Part shown: positions 17,682 to 26,157 of the stretch, piece by piece
How positions within the stretch are numbered: the first letter of the stretch is position 1
Layout: every line of letters starts with the position of its first letter
Assembly: GCA_029932195.1 (NCBI GenBank)
Contig: JAOZQN010000007.1
Location: forward strand, 1 to 34,995
From: Bacteroidales bacterium
GTDB taxonomy: Bacteria; Bacteroidota; Bacteroidia; Bacteroidales; JAOZQN01
Direction of reading: 5' to 3'
DNA: 34,995 nucleotides
Notes under the pieces: generated by a model
Seen by the model: the letters and a program-made list of their open reading frames with translations, nothing else
The model's database searches: none
Told to the model about the DNA's origin: nothing
Made by a program: the position numbers and the translations under genes

Positions 17682-18563
17682 CTAACAGCCTGGAGATTCT
17701 ATATAGGTCTCTAAATTTGTTATTTGAAAAACATTATTTACTTCATCTTTTTCAAACGTAATAAATAATTCGCCGTATGTATCTCCGTCGTCAAAGTTCA
17801 AACTTATTGTTATAGTGGTAGTTCCATATTTAGTAACTTCATAATCATCAATATATAAAATGCCTTTTTGATATTCGCCTGTAAAATATAAAATATTATT
17901 AATTGAGTAAATATAATTACTTCGTCCAGAAATTAAAGACGATTCTGTAACGCCTCCTAATATTTCATGTCGATCTATAAAGCATTCATTTTCAGAAAAA
18001 TAGGTAAACAGTGAGTCTTGTGTTATAGTATCTATCTGCTGTGAACTATATACTTTCCAGGCAACTTGAAAAAAGTTAGTAATTTCCTTAAAATCAGTTT
18101 TTTTTAGAGATAGAAATTTCACATTTCGTTTTTCTTTTGCCTCTTCTTTATGCTTTCCATTTGGCATAAGGTTCAGGTAATCGCTATATGAGTAAAATGT
18201 ATTTTCACTGCTCGATTGTTCCCAAAGGTCGTCGTCGGCAAGTTCTGCCTTGTTAAATTTTTCTATTACAAATTTTGCTTCCTCCACAAATATCCCTTCT
18301 GGATATTCAGAAATATATCTTTCAAAATCTTCTTTCTTGCCATCTTCTTTTGCCATTTCCCATGCAAGAGAATCTAATGTTAGTTCATTTTTGAACACTA
18401 TAATTAGACTATCTGCTTCCGTAATATGTTCACTTTCTGGATTTTCACTTACATATTTTTCGTATCCTGCGAGTGTATTTTTCAATTGTGCTTCTTCCCA
18501 TTTTTTGTCGGCACAACTTACCAAAAATAACGATAACACTAATAAATAAAAAATCTTTTTCAT
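17682..18563 (-). CDS. Lipoprotein with three TPR-like repeats
   Basis: The 293-residue protein has a lipoprotein signal with lipobox LFLVSC (Cys17). Three repeats of about 38 residues follow, each with a Trp/Ala helix and the pattern 'Y..Y....P.g....EA': around YEKYVSENPESEHITEA, FERYISEYPEGIFVEEA and YSDYLNLMPNGKHKEEA. Such half-TPR repeats mediate protein contacts. The C-terminal 130 residues are beta-rich and could be an NTF2-like fold, but this is uncertain. It is transcribed alone on the minus strand; a TATATTTG box at 18586-18593 lies 22 bases before the start. Confidence 0.75.
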   Translation of the reverse strand: MKKIFYLLVLSLFLVSCADKKWEEAQLKNTLAGYEKYVSENPESEHITEADSLIIVFKNELTLDSLAWEMAKEDGKKEDFERYISEYPEGIFVEEAKFVIEKFNKAELADDDLWEQSSSENTFYSYSDYLNLMPNGKHKEEAKEKRNVKFLSLKKTDFKEITNFFQVAWKVYSSQQIDTITQDSLFTYFSENECFIDRHEILGGVTESSLISGRSNYIYSINNILYFTGEYQKGILYIDDYEVTKYGTTTITISLNFDDGDTYGELFITFEKDEVNNVFQITNLETYIESPGC

Positions 18564-18585
18564 AGCTCTAATTTTAATATTTTTA

Positions 18586-18593
18586 CAAATATA
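18586..18593 (-). promoter_or_regulatory. Putative -7 box TATATTTG for the TPR-like lipoprotein gene
   Basis: On the minus strand the sequence matches TAnnTTTG, 22 bases before the ATG at 18563. The -33 element is unclear. Confidence 0.5.
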
Positions 18594-18808
18594 TTCTTAT
18601 TTTTGAACTTATTTATTCTTTTCATAAAAAAAAACAAAATTATTTTGAAGTAAACTAATTTTATAATCAGGTATTTTAATGCGATAAAATATCTGAAAAA
18701 TATTTGTCATTTCTCCATAACAGCGAATTAAAAATCCAACAACTAAATTTTGAGACTATCCGATAGTAAATAATAATGTGTAAAATTCATTATTTAAAAA
18801 ATATTTTG

Positions 18809-18816
18809 TATTTTTG
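18809..18816 (+). promoter_or_regulatory. Putative -7 box TATTTTTG for the HNH-ATPase operon
   Basis: It matches TAnnTTTG, followed by C. It lies 39 bases before the ATG at 18856, so the transcript would begin near 18823. It overlaps the palindrome at 18812-18835. Confidence 0.5.
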
Positions 18817-18835
18817 CATTTAATTTTATGCAAAA
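18812..18835. promoter_or_regulatory. Possible operator palindrome over the HNH-ATPase promoter
   Basis: TTTTGCAT (18812-18819) and ATGCAAAA (18828-18835) are perfect inverted repeats with an eight-base spacer. They overlap the -7 box and the likely start of transcription. The symmetry could bind a dimeric repressor; no regulator gene is adjacent, and chance in AT-rich DNA cannot be ruled out. Confidence 0.4.
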
Positions 18836-18855
18836 TTCTAAGATAATAATAAATC

Positions 18856-20790
18856 ATGATTTCTGTAAAAAAAGATTTTAATAAAACACCAACTGCTTTG
18901 CTTTCTGGCAAAAAAGACGCATGGAAAGACAAAAGTGTTTTGAGTGAACTCACTGCACTTTATAATGGCAAATGTGCTTATTGCGAAACCAAAACAACCG
19001 ATTTACAAATAGACCATTATCGCCCAAAAGATAAATATCCTTGGCTTGCTAATGAATGGAGTAATTTATTGCCCGTTTGTGAAGATTGCAATAATGCCAA
19101 AAGAAATAAATTTCCCATTGATAACAGAAAAGTAGAACCCGAAAATAAAAACGCCGAAATATTAATAAAAGAAGAACCAATAATTATTAACCCAGAAATT
19201 GACACAGCAGAAAATCATTTTTATTTTAACAAAGGCGGACTTATTTACGGACACACAAACAGAGGTAGAAAAACTGTTGATATATTAGATTTAAACAGAG
19301 CTTCTTTAATAAAAGAAAGAAAAAAACTTTACGATTTCTTTTTTGAAGGCTTGAAAAATAATATTATAAAAGAAAAAAGAGACAAAAATTATTATAAAAA
19401 TTTAAAAGAAGCAACATTTGAACAAAAAGAGTTTTCACTTTTTGGACATCAGATTTGTTATCAATTTGCAAAATTAACTCTTGATGAAGTAATTGAATAT
19501 ATTAGTATAAATAGATATATGATATTTGACGAAGAACATGATTATATGTTTAAAAAAGGAATTTCTGAGGATAATATTGAAATTAGTGAGATTAGTGATA
19601 TTTATGAACAAGAGATAGTATTAGAATTAGATGAATATTATAAAAATATATTTGAATATGAACCAAAGAAAAAATTAGAATTACCATTTTCAATAACAGA
19701 CCTTTCCATAACTAAATTTCAAGGAATAAAACAGTTAGATATAAAAAATATACTCGCAGACACACAATGGATTTTTCTTACAGGAGAAAATGGTTTTGGA
19801 AAAACATCAATACTTAGAGCTATTTTATTAGGACTAATTGGAAACAAAGAATTTAGACAGGAGGAGATAGATAAAAATACAAAAATTGAATTAAAATTAT
19901 TTAATACTCTGATGTCTGAATATTTTGTAAATGAATCCAAAATGTATTACAATATTTTTGGAACACATTTTCAGAAACAGTTTAATTCTGTAGTTGTAGC
20001 TTACGGAGCAAATAGAACTAATCTGAAAAAAGATGATAGTAAATCAACAATTTCGGGTAATCTATTTGAAAAACCAGAATCAGATTTATATAATTTTGAA
20101 AGAAGGTATAAAGATTTAAAACTTTTTCCAAAAATAAATAAAGAACAAATTAATTCTTTTGAAAATTTCTTTAAAAAAATTATACCTAATTTAAGTAAAA
20201 TAGACATTAATTCTGAAACATCAGAAGTTATTTATTTTGAAAATGCTGAAAATGGAGACGAACTTCCTCCTGTAACTTTTAATAAATTAGCTATGGGAAT
20301 GCGAAGTGTTTTGGCAATGAGTGGAGATATTGTTCAAAAATTATCGGAAGGATACCTTGCTGTTAAACCATTTAAGGAATATAAAGAATTTTCAGGCATT
20401 GTAATAATAGATGAATTTGATAACCACCTTCACCCAAAGTGGCAAAAAATGCTTGTGGAAAAATTTACAAAAATATTTCCAAAAGTTCAGTTTATAGTTT
20501 CTACGCATAGCCCAATACCATTGCTTGGTGCACCAAAAAACTCGGTTGTGCTAAAAGTAGATAGAACAAAAAAAGACGGCATAACTGCAGAAAAACTTGA
20601 TATTGATATTTCTACACTTTCGCCAAACTCAATTTTGACTTCACCTATTTTTGGGTTTAGAGATATTATTTCAGAGGCAAATAAAGACTTGTCTAAATTA
20701 AGAACAGAAGATGACTACGATGAGATTTTGTTTAATAAAGAAATTGAAAAAAGACTTAATAAATTTGTTAATGAAAATAAATCAGAATAA
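18856..20790 (+). CDS. HNH nuclease-AAA ATPase fusion, Septu-like (PtuB-PtuA) defence protein
   Basis: The 644-residue protein joins two functions that are separate in Septu. Residues 1 to about 215 form an HNH nuclease of the PtuB/TIGR02646 kind: CAYCE (C40, C43), the catalytic-type DHYRP (H54), WSNLLPVC (N70, C75) and C78. Residues about 278-644 form an ABC/SMC-type ATPase: a strand start at SITKFQGIKQLDI, Walker A GENGFGKT (310-317), a signature-like LAMGMRSVLAM (478-488), Walker B IVIIDE (D519, E520) followed by NHLHPKWQ, and the switch histidine in STHSP (H551). The ATPase half resembles PtuA, which pairs with PtuB to cleave nucleic acid upon phage infection. The next gene, three bases later, encodes a second HNH protein. 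A fused HNH plus a free paralogue is unusual. No retron reverse transcriptase is nearby. Confidence 0.85.
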   Translation: MISVKKDFNKTPTALLSGKKDAWKDKSVLSELTALYNGKCAYCETKTTDLQIDHYRPKDKYPWLANEWSNLLPVCEDCNNAKRNKFPIDNRKVEPENKNAEILIKEEPIIINPEIDTAENHFYFNKGGLIYGHTNRGRKTVDILDLNRASLIKERKKLYDFFFEGLKNNIIKEKRDKNYYKNLKEATFEQKEFSLFGHQICYQFAKLTLDEVIEYISINRYMIFDEEHDYMFKKGISEDNIEISEISDIYEQEIVLELDEYYKNIFEYEPKKKLELPFSITDLSITKFQGIKQLDIKNILADTQWIFLTGENGFGKTSILRAILLGLIGNKEFRQEEIDKNTKIELKLFNTLMSEYFVNESKMYYNIFGTHFQKQFNSVVVAYGANRTNLKKDDSKSTISGNLFEKPESDLYNFERRYKDLKLFPKINKEQINSFENFFKKIIPNLSKIDINSETSEVIYFENAENGDELPPVTFNKLAMGMRSVLAMSGDIVQKLSEGYLAVKPFKEYKEFSGIVIIDEFDNHLHPKWQKMLVEKFTKIFPKVQFIVSTHSPIPLLGAPKNSVVLKVDRTKKDGITAEKLDIDISTLSPNSILTSPIFGFRDIISEANKDLSKLRTEDDYDEILFNKEIEKRLNKFVNENKSE

Positions 20791-20793
20791 ATT

Positions 20794-21504
20794 ATGATTA
20801 AGGTAATAAAAACAGCAGATGTTCCAGACAGTTTAAAGAATGAAAAATTTCAAAAACATTTAATAAGATTAAAAAACAATAAAGCAAAAGTATCTGGTGG
20901 TTATTATGGAGCAAAAGATGTTAGAGAAAGTCTAAAAAATGAATTTAATAATAAATGTGCTTATTGCGAAACAAAAGAATTTAGTCCTGAAATTGAGCAT
21001 TATAGACCACAAAGCAAATATGAATATTTAAGTTATGAATGGACAAATTTAATACCAGTCTGTCGTAGTTGTAATCGTAGTAAATCAAATAAATTTCCTA
21101 TTGAAAATAAAATCACAATAAAGAATTTAGAAAAATTAGGAACTGCATTAAATATTTTAAATGAAAAAGAAAAACCATATATTCTTAATCCTGAAATAGA
21201 TAGCCCAAAAGAACATTTTAGTTTTAATACATTGGGCGAAATTTATAGCAAAACTAAAAAAGGCAAAATTACAATCTGTGTCTGTAATCTTAATGATGAA
21301 ACTTTAATATACAGACGAAAAAAAGAATACGACAACATTTTGAAAATTATAGAAATGGCAAAATTAAATAATACCAATATTGGAAAAAAGACTTTAAATA
21401 TTATCAAAGAAGTAGTAAATAAAAATAAAAAAAAAGAACACGAATATTCATTGTTTTGGCAAAATATTTCTCTTGATTTAGAAAATTTGATTGACAACAA
21501 CTAA
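20794..21504 (+). CDS. Stand-alone HNH nuclease, PtuB-like, partner of the HNH-ATPase fusion
   Basis: The 236-residue HNH endonuclease is of the PtuB/TIGR02646 kind, with CAYCE (C55, C58), EHYRP (H69), WTNLIPVC (N85, C90) and C93. It aligns over its whole length with the N-terminal domain of the preceding fusion. Shared blocks include CAYCETK, NPEID followed by HF.FN, and an EYSLFW/EFSLFG end. The two are therefore paralogues, probably from a domain duplication. Its N-terminus is about 15 residues longer. The start ATG is three bases after the upstream stop, so translation is probably coupled. It contains no ATPase domain and presumably needs the upstream protein for activation. It is followed by aspS, which is unrelated. 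Confidence 0.87.
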   Translation: MIKVIKTADVPDSLKNEKFQKHLIRLKNNKAKVSGGYYGAKDVRESLKNEFNNKCAYCETKEFSPEIEHYRPQSKYEYLSYEWTNLIPVCRSCNRSKSNKFPIENKITIKNLEKLGTALNILNEKEKPYILNPEIDSPKEHFSFNTLGEIYSKTKKGKITICVCNLNDETLIYRRKKEYDNILKIIEMAKLNNTNIGKKTLNIIKEVVNKNKKKEHEYSLFWQNISLDLENLIDNN

Positions 21505-21521
21505 AATAAAAATATATAAAA

Positions 21522-23270
21522 ATGTATAGAACACATAATTGCGGCGAATTAAAAATTTTGGACGCAAACAAACAAGTTACACTCAGCGGTTGGGTGCAAA
21601 CAAATAGAAATCTCGGTGGCATGACTTTCATAGACCTAAGAGACCGATACGGAATTACCCAACTCGTTTTTAATTTAGATACAAACGAAGAACTTTGTAA
21701 CAACGCCAGAAAACTTGGTAGAGAATATGTTGTAAAAATAACTGGAACAGTTGCTGAGCGGAGTAATAAAAATAAGAAAATCCCAACAGGAGAGATAGAA
21801 ATAATAGTTTCGGAACTGGATATTTTAAATAAATCGGAAACTCCACCATTCACAATTGAAGACGAAACCGACGGAGGTGAAGAATTACGAATGAAATATC
21901 GTTATCTAGATTTACGTAGAAATCCGTTACGCAAAGCATTGGAAATTAGACATAAAATGGTTAGCGAAGTCAGAAGGTATCTTGACGAACAATCATTTTT
22001 TGATATAGAAACTCCCGTTCTCATAAAATCTACTCCCGAAGGAGCGAGAGATTTTATTGTGCCTTCACGAATGAATGCAGGAAGTTTTTATGCACTCCCA
22101 CAGTCGCCACAAGTTTTTAAACAGCTACTTATGGTGGCAGGTTATGATAAATATTTTCAGATAGTTAAGTGTTTCCGTGATGAAGATTTGCGAGCAGATC
22201 GTCAGCCAGAGTTTACACAAATTGATTGCGAAATGTCGTTTGTAGAACAAGACGATATTTTAAATACTTTTGAAGGACTTGCAAAACATTTGTTCAAAGA
22301 GCTAAAAGGTGTTGAAATAGAAGGTGATTTTATTCAAATGCCTTATGCAGAAGCAATGGAAAGCTACGGAAACGATAAGCCAGACCTGCGTTTTGATATG
22401 AAAATAAATGATATTTCGGAAACAGTAAAAGGCAATAATTTTAAAGTTTTTGATGAAGCAGAATATATTGGAGGAATCTGTGCAACAAATTGTGCATCAG
22501 ATTATTCTCGTAAGAAACTTGATAAGCTAATAAAATTTGTTCAAAAACCACAAATTGGAGCAAAAGGTCTTGTTTATGTAAAATGCAATGCTGATGGAAC
22601 TTATAAATCGTCGGTAGATAAATTTTATTCGCAAGACGACCTAAAACAATGGGCAGAAAAATTAGACGCAAAACCAAACGACCTTATTTTAGTGATTTCT
22701 GGCGATAAGGTTCAGAGTCTTAAAGCACTAAGCGAATTAAGATTAGAAATGGGACGCACTCTCAATCTTATGGACAACAATAAATTTGCACCACTTTGGA
22801 TTGTAGATTTTCCTCTTTTAGAATGGGACGAAGAAACAGAACGTTATCATGCTATGCACCACCCGTTTACATCACCTAAAAAAGAAGACTTTGAGCTTTT
22901 GGAAACTTCACCAGAAAAAGTTAGAGCAAATGCTTATGACCTTGTTATCAATGGAGTAGAAATTGGCGGAGGCTCAATTCGTATCCACGATAGCAAATTG
23001 CAAGCAACAATGTTCAAACTACTTGGTTTCACCAAAGAAGAAGCACAAGAGCAGTTCGGATTTTTGATGAATGCTTTTAAATATGGTGCACCACCACACG
23101 GCGGAGTAGCCTTTGGATTAGACCGTTGGGTTGCACTTTTCAATAATTCGGAAAGCATAAAAGAAGTAATTGCTTTTCCAAAAAACAACTCTGGACGAGA
23201 CGTTATGATAGACTCACCATCATCGGTGGATACGGCTCAATTAGATGAGCTAAAATTGAAATTAGTTTAA
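21522..23270 (+). CDS. aspS: Aspartyl-tRNA synthetase
   Basis: The 582-residue class II synthetase charges tRNA-Asp. It has the N-terminal anticodon-binding OB fold (about 1-105, [20 protein letters not shown]), the bacterial AspRS catalytic core with motif 2 ([20 protein letters not shown]), a GAD insertion domain in the middle (about 270-420), and motif 3 (GLDRWVALF) near the end. The presence of the GAD domain marks the bacterial form. The length is normal. It begins 17 bases after the HNH gene, so read-through from the defence locus is possible, and a strong hairpin follows it at 23273-23305. Confidence 0.97.
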   Translation: MYRTHNCGELKILDANKQVTLSGWVQTNRNLGGMTFIDLRDRYGITQLVFNLDTNEELCNNARKLGREYVVKITGTVAERSNKNKKIPTGEIEIIVSELDILNKSETPPFTIEDETDGGEELRMKYRYLDLRRNPLRKALEIRHKMVSEVRRYLDEQSFFDIETPVLIKSTPEGARDFIVPSRMNAGSFYALPQSPQVFKQLLMVAGYDKYFQIVKCFRDEDLRADRQPEFTQIDCEMSFVEQDDILNTFEGLAKHLFKELKGVEIEGDFIQMPYAEAMESYGNDKPDLRFDMKINDISETVKGNNFKVFDEAEYIGGICATNCASDYSRKKLDKLIKFVQKPQIGAKGLVYVKCNADGTYKSSVDKFYSQDDLKQWAEKLDAKPNDLILVISGDKVQSLKALSELRLEMGRTLNLMDNNKFAPLWIVDFPLLEWDEETERYHAMHHPFTSPKKEDFELLETSPEKVRANAYDLVINGVEIGGGSIRIHDSKLQATMFKLLGFTKEEAQEQFGFLMNAFKYGAPPHGGVAFGLDRWVALFNNSESIKEVIAFPKNNSGRDVMIDSPSSVDTAQLDELKLKLV

Positions 23271-23272
23271 CT

Positions 23273-23305
23273 ATTCACCCGCTCACTTCAAGTGAGCGGG
23301 TGAAT
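23273..23305. terminator. 16-bp hairpin after aspS
   Basis: ATTCACCCGCTCACTT and its exact reverse complement are separated by one base, so the top of the stem would open into a loop. It starts three bases after the aspS stop. No T-tract follows, so it may stabilise the mRNA end or attenuate rather than act as a classic intrinsic terminator; cvpA starts 14 bases later. Confidence 0.55.
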
Positions 23306-23318
23306 ATACACACAAAAA

Positions 23319-23924
23319 ATGAACGTAGATTTTGATTTAGACATATTTTTTAGTCTTTTTGACTTGGCAATTGTAGGATTACTTTGTTGGGGAGCGTGGC
23401 TGGGATACTCAAAAGGAGCTATTGTGCAAACAATTTCTCTTTTTGCTCTTGTTGCAGCTTTAGGAATTTCTGCTATCACATCAAAATTTATATATGCTTT
23501 TTTTATTTCCAACGGATCAAAAACTCCCGATCTTTTTGCTGCTTTATGGCTTGCAGGACTTTTTACAGCAGGTATTTTTGGTTCTGGTTGGGTTCGAGGA
23601 ATTGTTCAAGACCGTGTAAAAGAATTAAAAAAGACCAAAAACGACCAATTAATTGGTCTCGGAATGGGGGTTGTGAAAATGTTTTTAATTATTAGTCTTT
23701 ATTCTTTTGTAATTTATAATGTAGATTATTATGGACATTTTTTACCTAAAAGTGAACAAAGAAGTAAACTTGGAAAAGGCACGTCAAAAGTAGTTCCCAC
23801 AATGTTCAAATTTTTAAGGTGGAATAAAACAAGAGATGACACAATAGAATTTCAAAATATTGATGATGTTTACGAAAATTTGAAAGATAGTTATCCTAAT
23901 CAATTTAATGATGAGGAATTTTAA
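23319..23924 (+). CDS. CvpA family membrane protein
   Basis: The 201-residue protein has four predicted membrane helices in about the first 150 residues, with LFDLAIVGLLCWGAWLGYSK then GAIVQTISLFALVAALG, the typical CvpA start. A charged cytoplasmic tail follows. CvpA of E. coli is needed for colicin V production and for envelope homeostasis; its exact activity is not known. It is followed without any gap by the FkbM-type methyltransferase, and a strong hairpin lies just upstream after aspS. Confidence 0.88.
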   Translation: MNVDFDLDIFFSLFDLAIVGLLCWGAWLGYSKGAIVQTISLFALVAALGISAITSKFIYAFFISNGSKTPDLFAALWLAGLFTAGIFGSGWVRGIVQDRVKELKKTKNDQLIGLGMGVVKMFLIISLYSFVIYNVDYYGHFLPKSEQRSKLGKGTSKVVPTMFKFLRWNKTRDDTIEFQNIDDVYENLKDSYPNQFNDEEF

Positions 23925-24677
23925 GTGTTCTATTCTTTATTTGCTAAATTATTTATTAAATCACCTGTAAATTGTAAATTTGATTACATGAAAACTTTTC
24001 ATAAATTATTAAGGCTTCCAAAAGTCTTGCAAGGAAAAGATTTTTATTTTCCTATACAAATAAAAAAAGAATGCTTAGAGTTTGGTAACCAGGGTGCTAA
24101 TTGGACTTTTATTCCTGGAAATTTAGATGAAAATAGCATAATTTATTCCTTTGGAGTTGGTGAAGATATTTCTTTTGACTTAGGATTAATCAAAAAGTTT
24201 GATTTGCAAATTTATGCCTTTGACCCTACACCAAAGTCAATAAAATGGGTTAAATCTCAAAAAACACCTGTTAATTTTAAGTTACACGAATATGGACTTT
24301 CGGATAAGAATGGAGAAGTAACTTTTTTTCCTCCCAAGAATCCAAATCATGTATCTGCAACACTTTTAGATCGACCAGAAACCAAAGAAAATGCTTATAA
24401 TGTTCCTGTTAAAAATCTAAAAACAATACTTAAAGAGCTAAATCATAGCTGTATAGATTTATTAAAAATAGATATAGAAGGAGCAGAATACAGTGTTATT
24501 GATAATATTATTGAATCAAAAATAGAAATAAAGCAATTATTGATAGAGTTCCATCATCGTTTTGAAAACGTAGGAATGGAAAAAACAAAAGAAGCTGTTA
24601 TTAAGTTAAATAAGGCTGGTTACTTAATCTTTAACATCTCTAAAACAGGAGAAGAGTATTCATTTGTGAAAAAATAA
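23925..24677 (+). CDS. FkbM family methyltransferase
   Basis: The 250-residue protein is a SAM-dependent O-methyltransferase of the FkbM type. The SAM-binding part starts with IIYSFGVGEDISFDLGLIKK and continues with YAFDPTPKSIKWV. The FkbM signature LLKIDIEGAEYSVIDN lies near residue 185. FkbM enzymes often methylate sugars or polyketides; the substrate here cannot be told. The frame opens with a GTG that touches the cvpA stop codon. An in-frame ATG at 23988 (MKTFHKLLRLPK) is an alternative start that would leave the domain intact. The next gene is another methyltransferase six bases downstream, so the two may share a pathway. Confidence 0.87.
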   Translation: MFYSLFAKLFIKSPVNCKFDYMKTFHKLLRLPKVLQGKDFYFPIQIKKECLEFGNQGANWTFIPGNLDENSIIYSFGVGEDISFDLGLIKKFDLQIYAFDPTPKSIKWVKSQKTPVNFKLHEYGLSDKNGEVTFFPPKNPNHVSATLLDRPETKENAYNVPVKNLKTILKELNHSCIDLLKIDIEGAEYSVIDNIIESKIEIKQLLIEFHHRFENVGMEKTKEAVIKLNKAGYLIFNISKTGEEYSFVKK

Positions 24678-24683
24678 TATTAA

Positions 24684-25580
24684 ATGAAAATAGAGAAAGG
24701 AGCAACAAAATCGCATATTGCACACGAAAAACATCTTGTAGATTTGATACACGAAAAAGACAAGCGTTTTTTTACTATGCAAAATAATGATTGCGTTGCA
24801 TATCAATTACATACAATAACTTTGGACGCATTAAACCCGTTCTTATCTAAGGAAAATACTTGGCTTACGGTTGGAGACTACCTTGGTTTTGAAGCGAAAT
24901 ATTTTCAAGAGCATAATCAAAAAGTTATGGCTTCTGATATTTCAGATGCTTTTTTGAGTGAAGCAAAAAAAGAAGGCTTGATTGAAAATTATAGCAAAGA
25001 AAATGTTGAGCATTTAAGTTTTTCTGAAAATAAATTTGACTATGTATCTTGTAGAGAGGCTTATCACCATTTTCCACGAGCATATCTGGGTGCGTATGAA
25101 ATGATTAGAGTTGCAAAAAAAGCAGCAATAATTATTGAGCCGATAGATATTTTGGCTAAAAGTGCTTTATTGTTGTATATCAAAAATATAGCAGATATTT
25201 TTAGTCCTTATTTGATAAATAAAATATGGAAAAATAGATTTTCGTGGGAAACAGTAGGAAATTATGTGTTCAAAATTTCAGAACGAGAAGTTGAAAAAAT
25301 GGCTATGGGTATAGGTTTGCCATGTATTGCCTTCAAAAGCATGAATCTTCACTTAAAAATAAAGGAAAATATAAACGAAGTTCCTACAAATCAAAAATTA
25401 TTAAATAAAATTAATAGAAGAACAAAATTCAGAAACTTATTGAGCAAATTGAGAATTGTCCCTTACAACACCCTTATTTCTGTGATTTTTAAAGAAATGC
25501 CAAGCGAAAAAATGTTATCTGAAATGAAAAAAGAAGGTTATAAAATAATACAACTGCCAAAAAATCCATATATAAAATAA
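24684..25580 (+). CDS. SAM-dependent methyltransferase, class I
   Basis: The 298-residue protein has a Rossmann-type methyltransferase fold: WLTVGDYLGFEAKYFQEHNQ (motif I with an aspartate in place of the second glycine), VMASDISDAFLSEAKKEG (motif II) and FDYVSCREAYHHFPRAYLGA (the Methyltransf_11-type post-II block). EMIRVAKKAAIIIEPIDIL is the usual 'leader helix and strand' before the C-terminal half. The C-terminal 120 residues are basic and specific to this protein. The substrate is unknown. Its position beside an FkbM methyltransferase suggests a common target such as a surface sugar. Confidence 0.85.
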   Translation: MKIEKGATKSHIAHEKHLVDLIHEKDKRFFTMQNNDCVAYQLHTITLDALNPFLSKENTWLTVGDYLGFEAKYFQEHNQKVMASDISDAFLSEAKKEGLIENYSKENVEHLSFSENKFDYVSCREAYHHFPRAYLGAYEMIRVAKKAAIIIEPIDILAKSALLLYIKNIADIFSPYLINKIWKNRFSWETVGNYVFKISEREVEKMAMGIGLPCIAFKSMNLHLKIKENINEVPTNQKLLNKINRRTKFRNLLSKLRIVPYNTLISVIFKEMPSEKMLSEMKKEGYKIIQLPKNPYIK

Positions 25581-25585
25581 AAATT

Positions 25586-25810
25586 ATGATAAATTATCAC
25601 AACATAATAACAATAAAACCTGGTAAACGTAGCGGAAAACCATGTATAAGAGATTCAAGAATTACAGTTTATGATGTATTTATGTGGTTTGCTTCTGGCA
25701 TGACGCAGGAAGAGATATTAGATGATTTTCCAGAATTAACAAAAGAAGATATTCTCGCTTGTTATGCCTATGCAGCAAACAAGGAAAAATTAGTTACTCA
25801 TGCTGCTTAA
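25586..25810 (+). CDS. DUF433 family antitoxin
   Basis: The 74-residue protein matches the DUF433 pattern: IITIKPGKRSGKPCIRDSRI at residues 6-25, then TVYDVFMWFASGMTQEEILD and FPELTKEDILACYAYAANK. DUF433 proteins have a winged-helix-like fold and are usually the antitoxin to a PIN-type DUF5615 toxin. That toxin gene follows ten bases later. The gene begins five bases after the methyltransferase stop. It probably represses its own operon and neutralises the toxin; both are family knowledge. Confidence 0.9.
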   Translation: MINYHNIITIKPGKRSGKPCIRDSRITVYDVFMWFASGMTQEEILDDFPELTKEDILACYAYAANKEKLVTHAA

Positions 25811-25820
25811 ATTTTGTTAA

Positions 25821-26153
25821 ATGAAAATCCTTTTAGATGCTAATATTTCTTATAGAGTTGTAAATAAAATTAAAGATGTTTTTCCAAAAGCAAGTCATCT
25901 TAAGTTTCATACATTAGAAGAGTGTGATGATATAAAAATATGGGAGTTTGCAAAAGAAAATAATTATACAATTATTACAAATGATTCTGATTTTAATGAT
26001 TTTTTAATGGTTTGGGGTATGCCTCCTAAAATAATATGGCTACGTATGGGAAATTTATCAACAAAAAATATTATAAAGTTATTGATTTCTAAAAAACAAA
26101 ATATTTTGGATTTTATCAATAACGAGAAAACAGGAATATTAATTTTTGAATAA
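25821..26153 (+). CDS. DUF5615 family PIN-like toxin
   Basis: The 110-residue protein begins MKILLDANISYRVV with the first PIN-type aspartate (D6). It continues with HTLEECDDIKIWEFAKENNY and TIITNDSDFNDF, the second acidic cluster, which matches the DUF5615/Mut7-C-like PIN nucleases. Such toxins are RNases held in check by the partner antitoxin, here the DUF433 protein just upstream. The length is usual. The stop codon lies four bases before the likely holB start, so the toxin is in the same transcript as an essential replication gene. Confidence 0.9.
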   Translation: MKILLDANISYRVVNKIKDVFPKASHLKFHTLEECDDIKIWEFAKENNYTIITNDSDFNDFLMVWGMPPKIIWLRMGNLSTKNIIKLLISKKQNILDFINNEKTGILIFE

Positions 26154-26157
26154 AAAA

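Noticed and set aside
18564-21504. Retron (msr-msd plus reverse transcriptase) associated with the Septu-like pair
   Set aside because: No reverse transcriptase motif is encoded anywhere in the window and the 292 bases upstream show no msr-msd-like fold beyond the short palindrome.
26146-26157. TTG start for holB at 26146
   Set aside because: It overlaps the toxin gene by eight bases, and the family N-terminus begins at the ATG at 26158.
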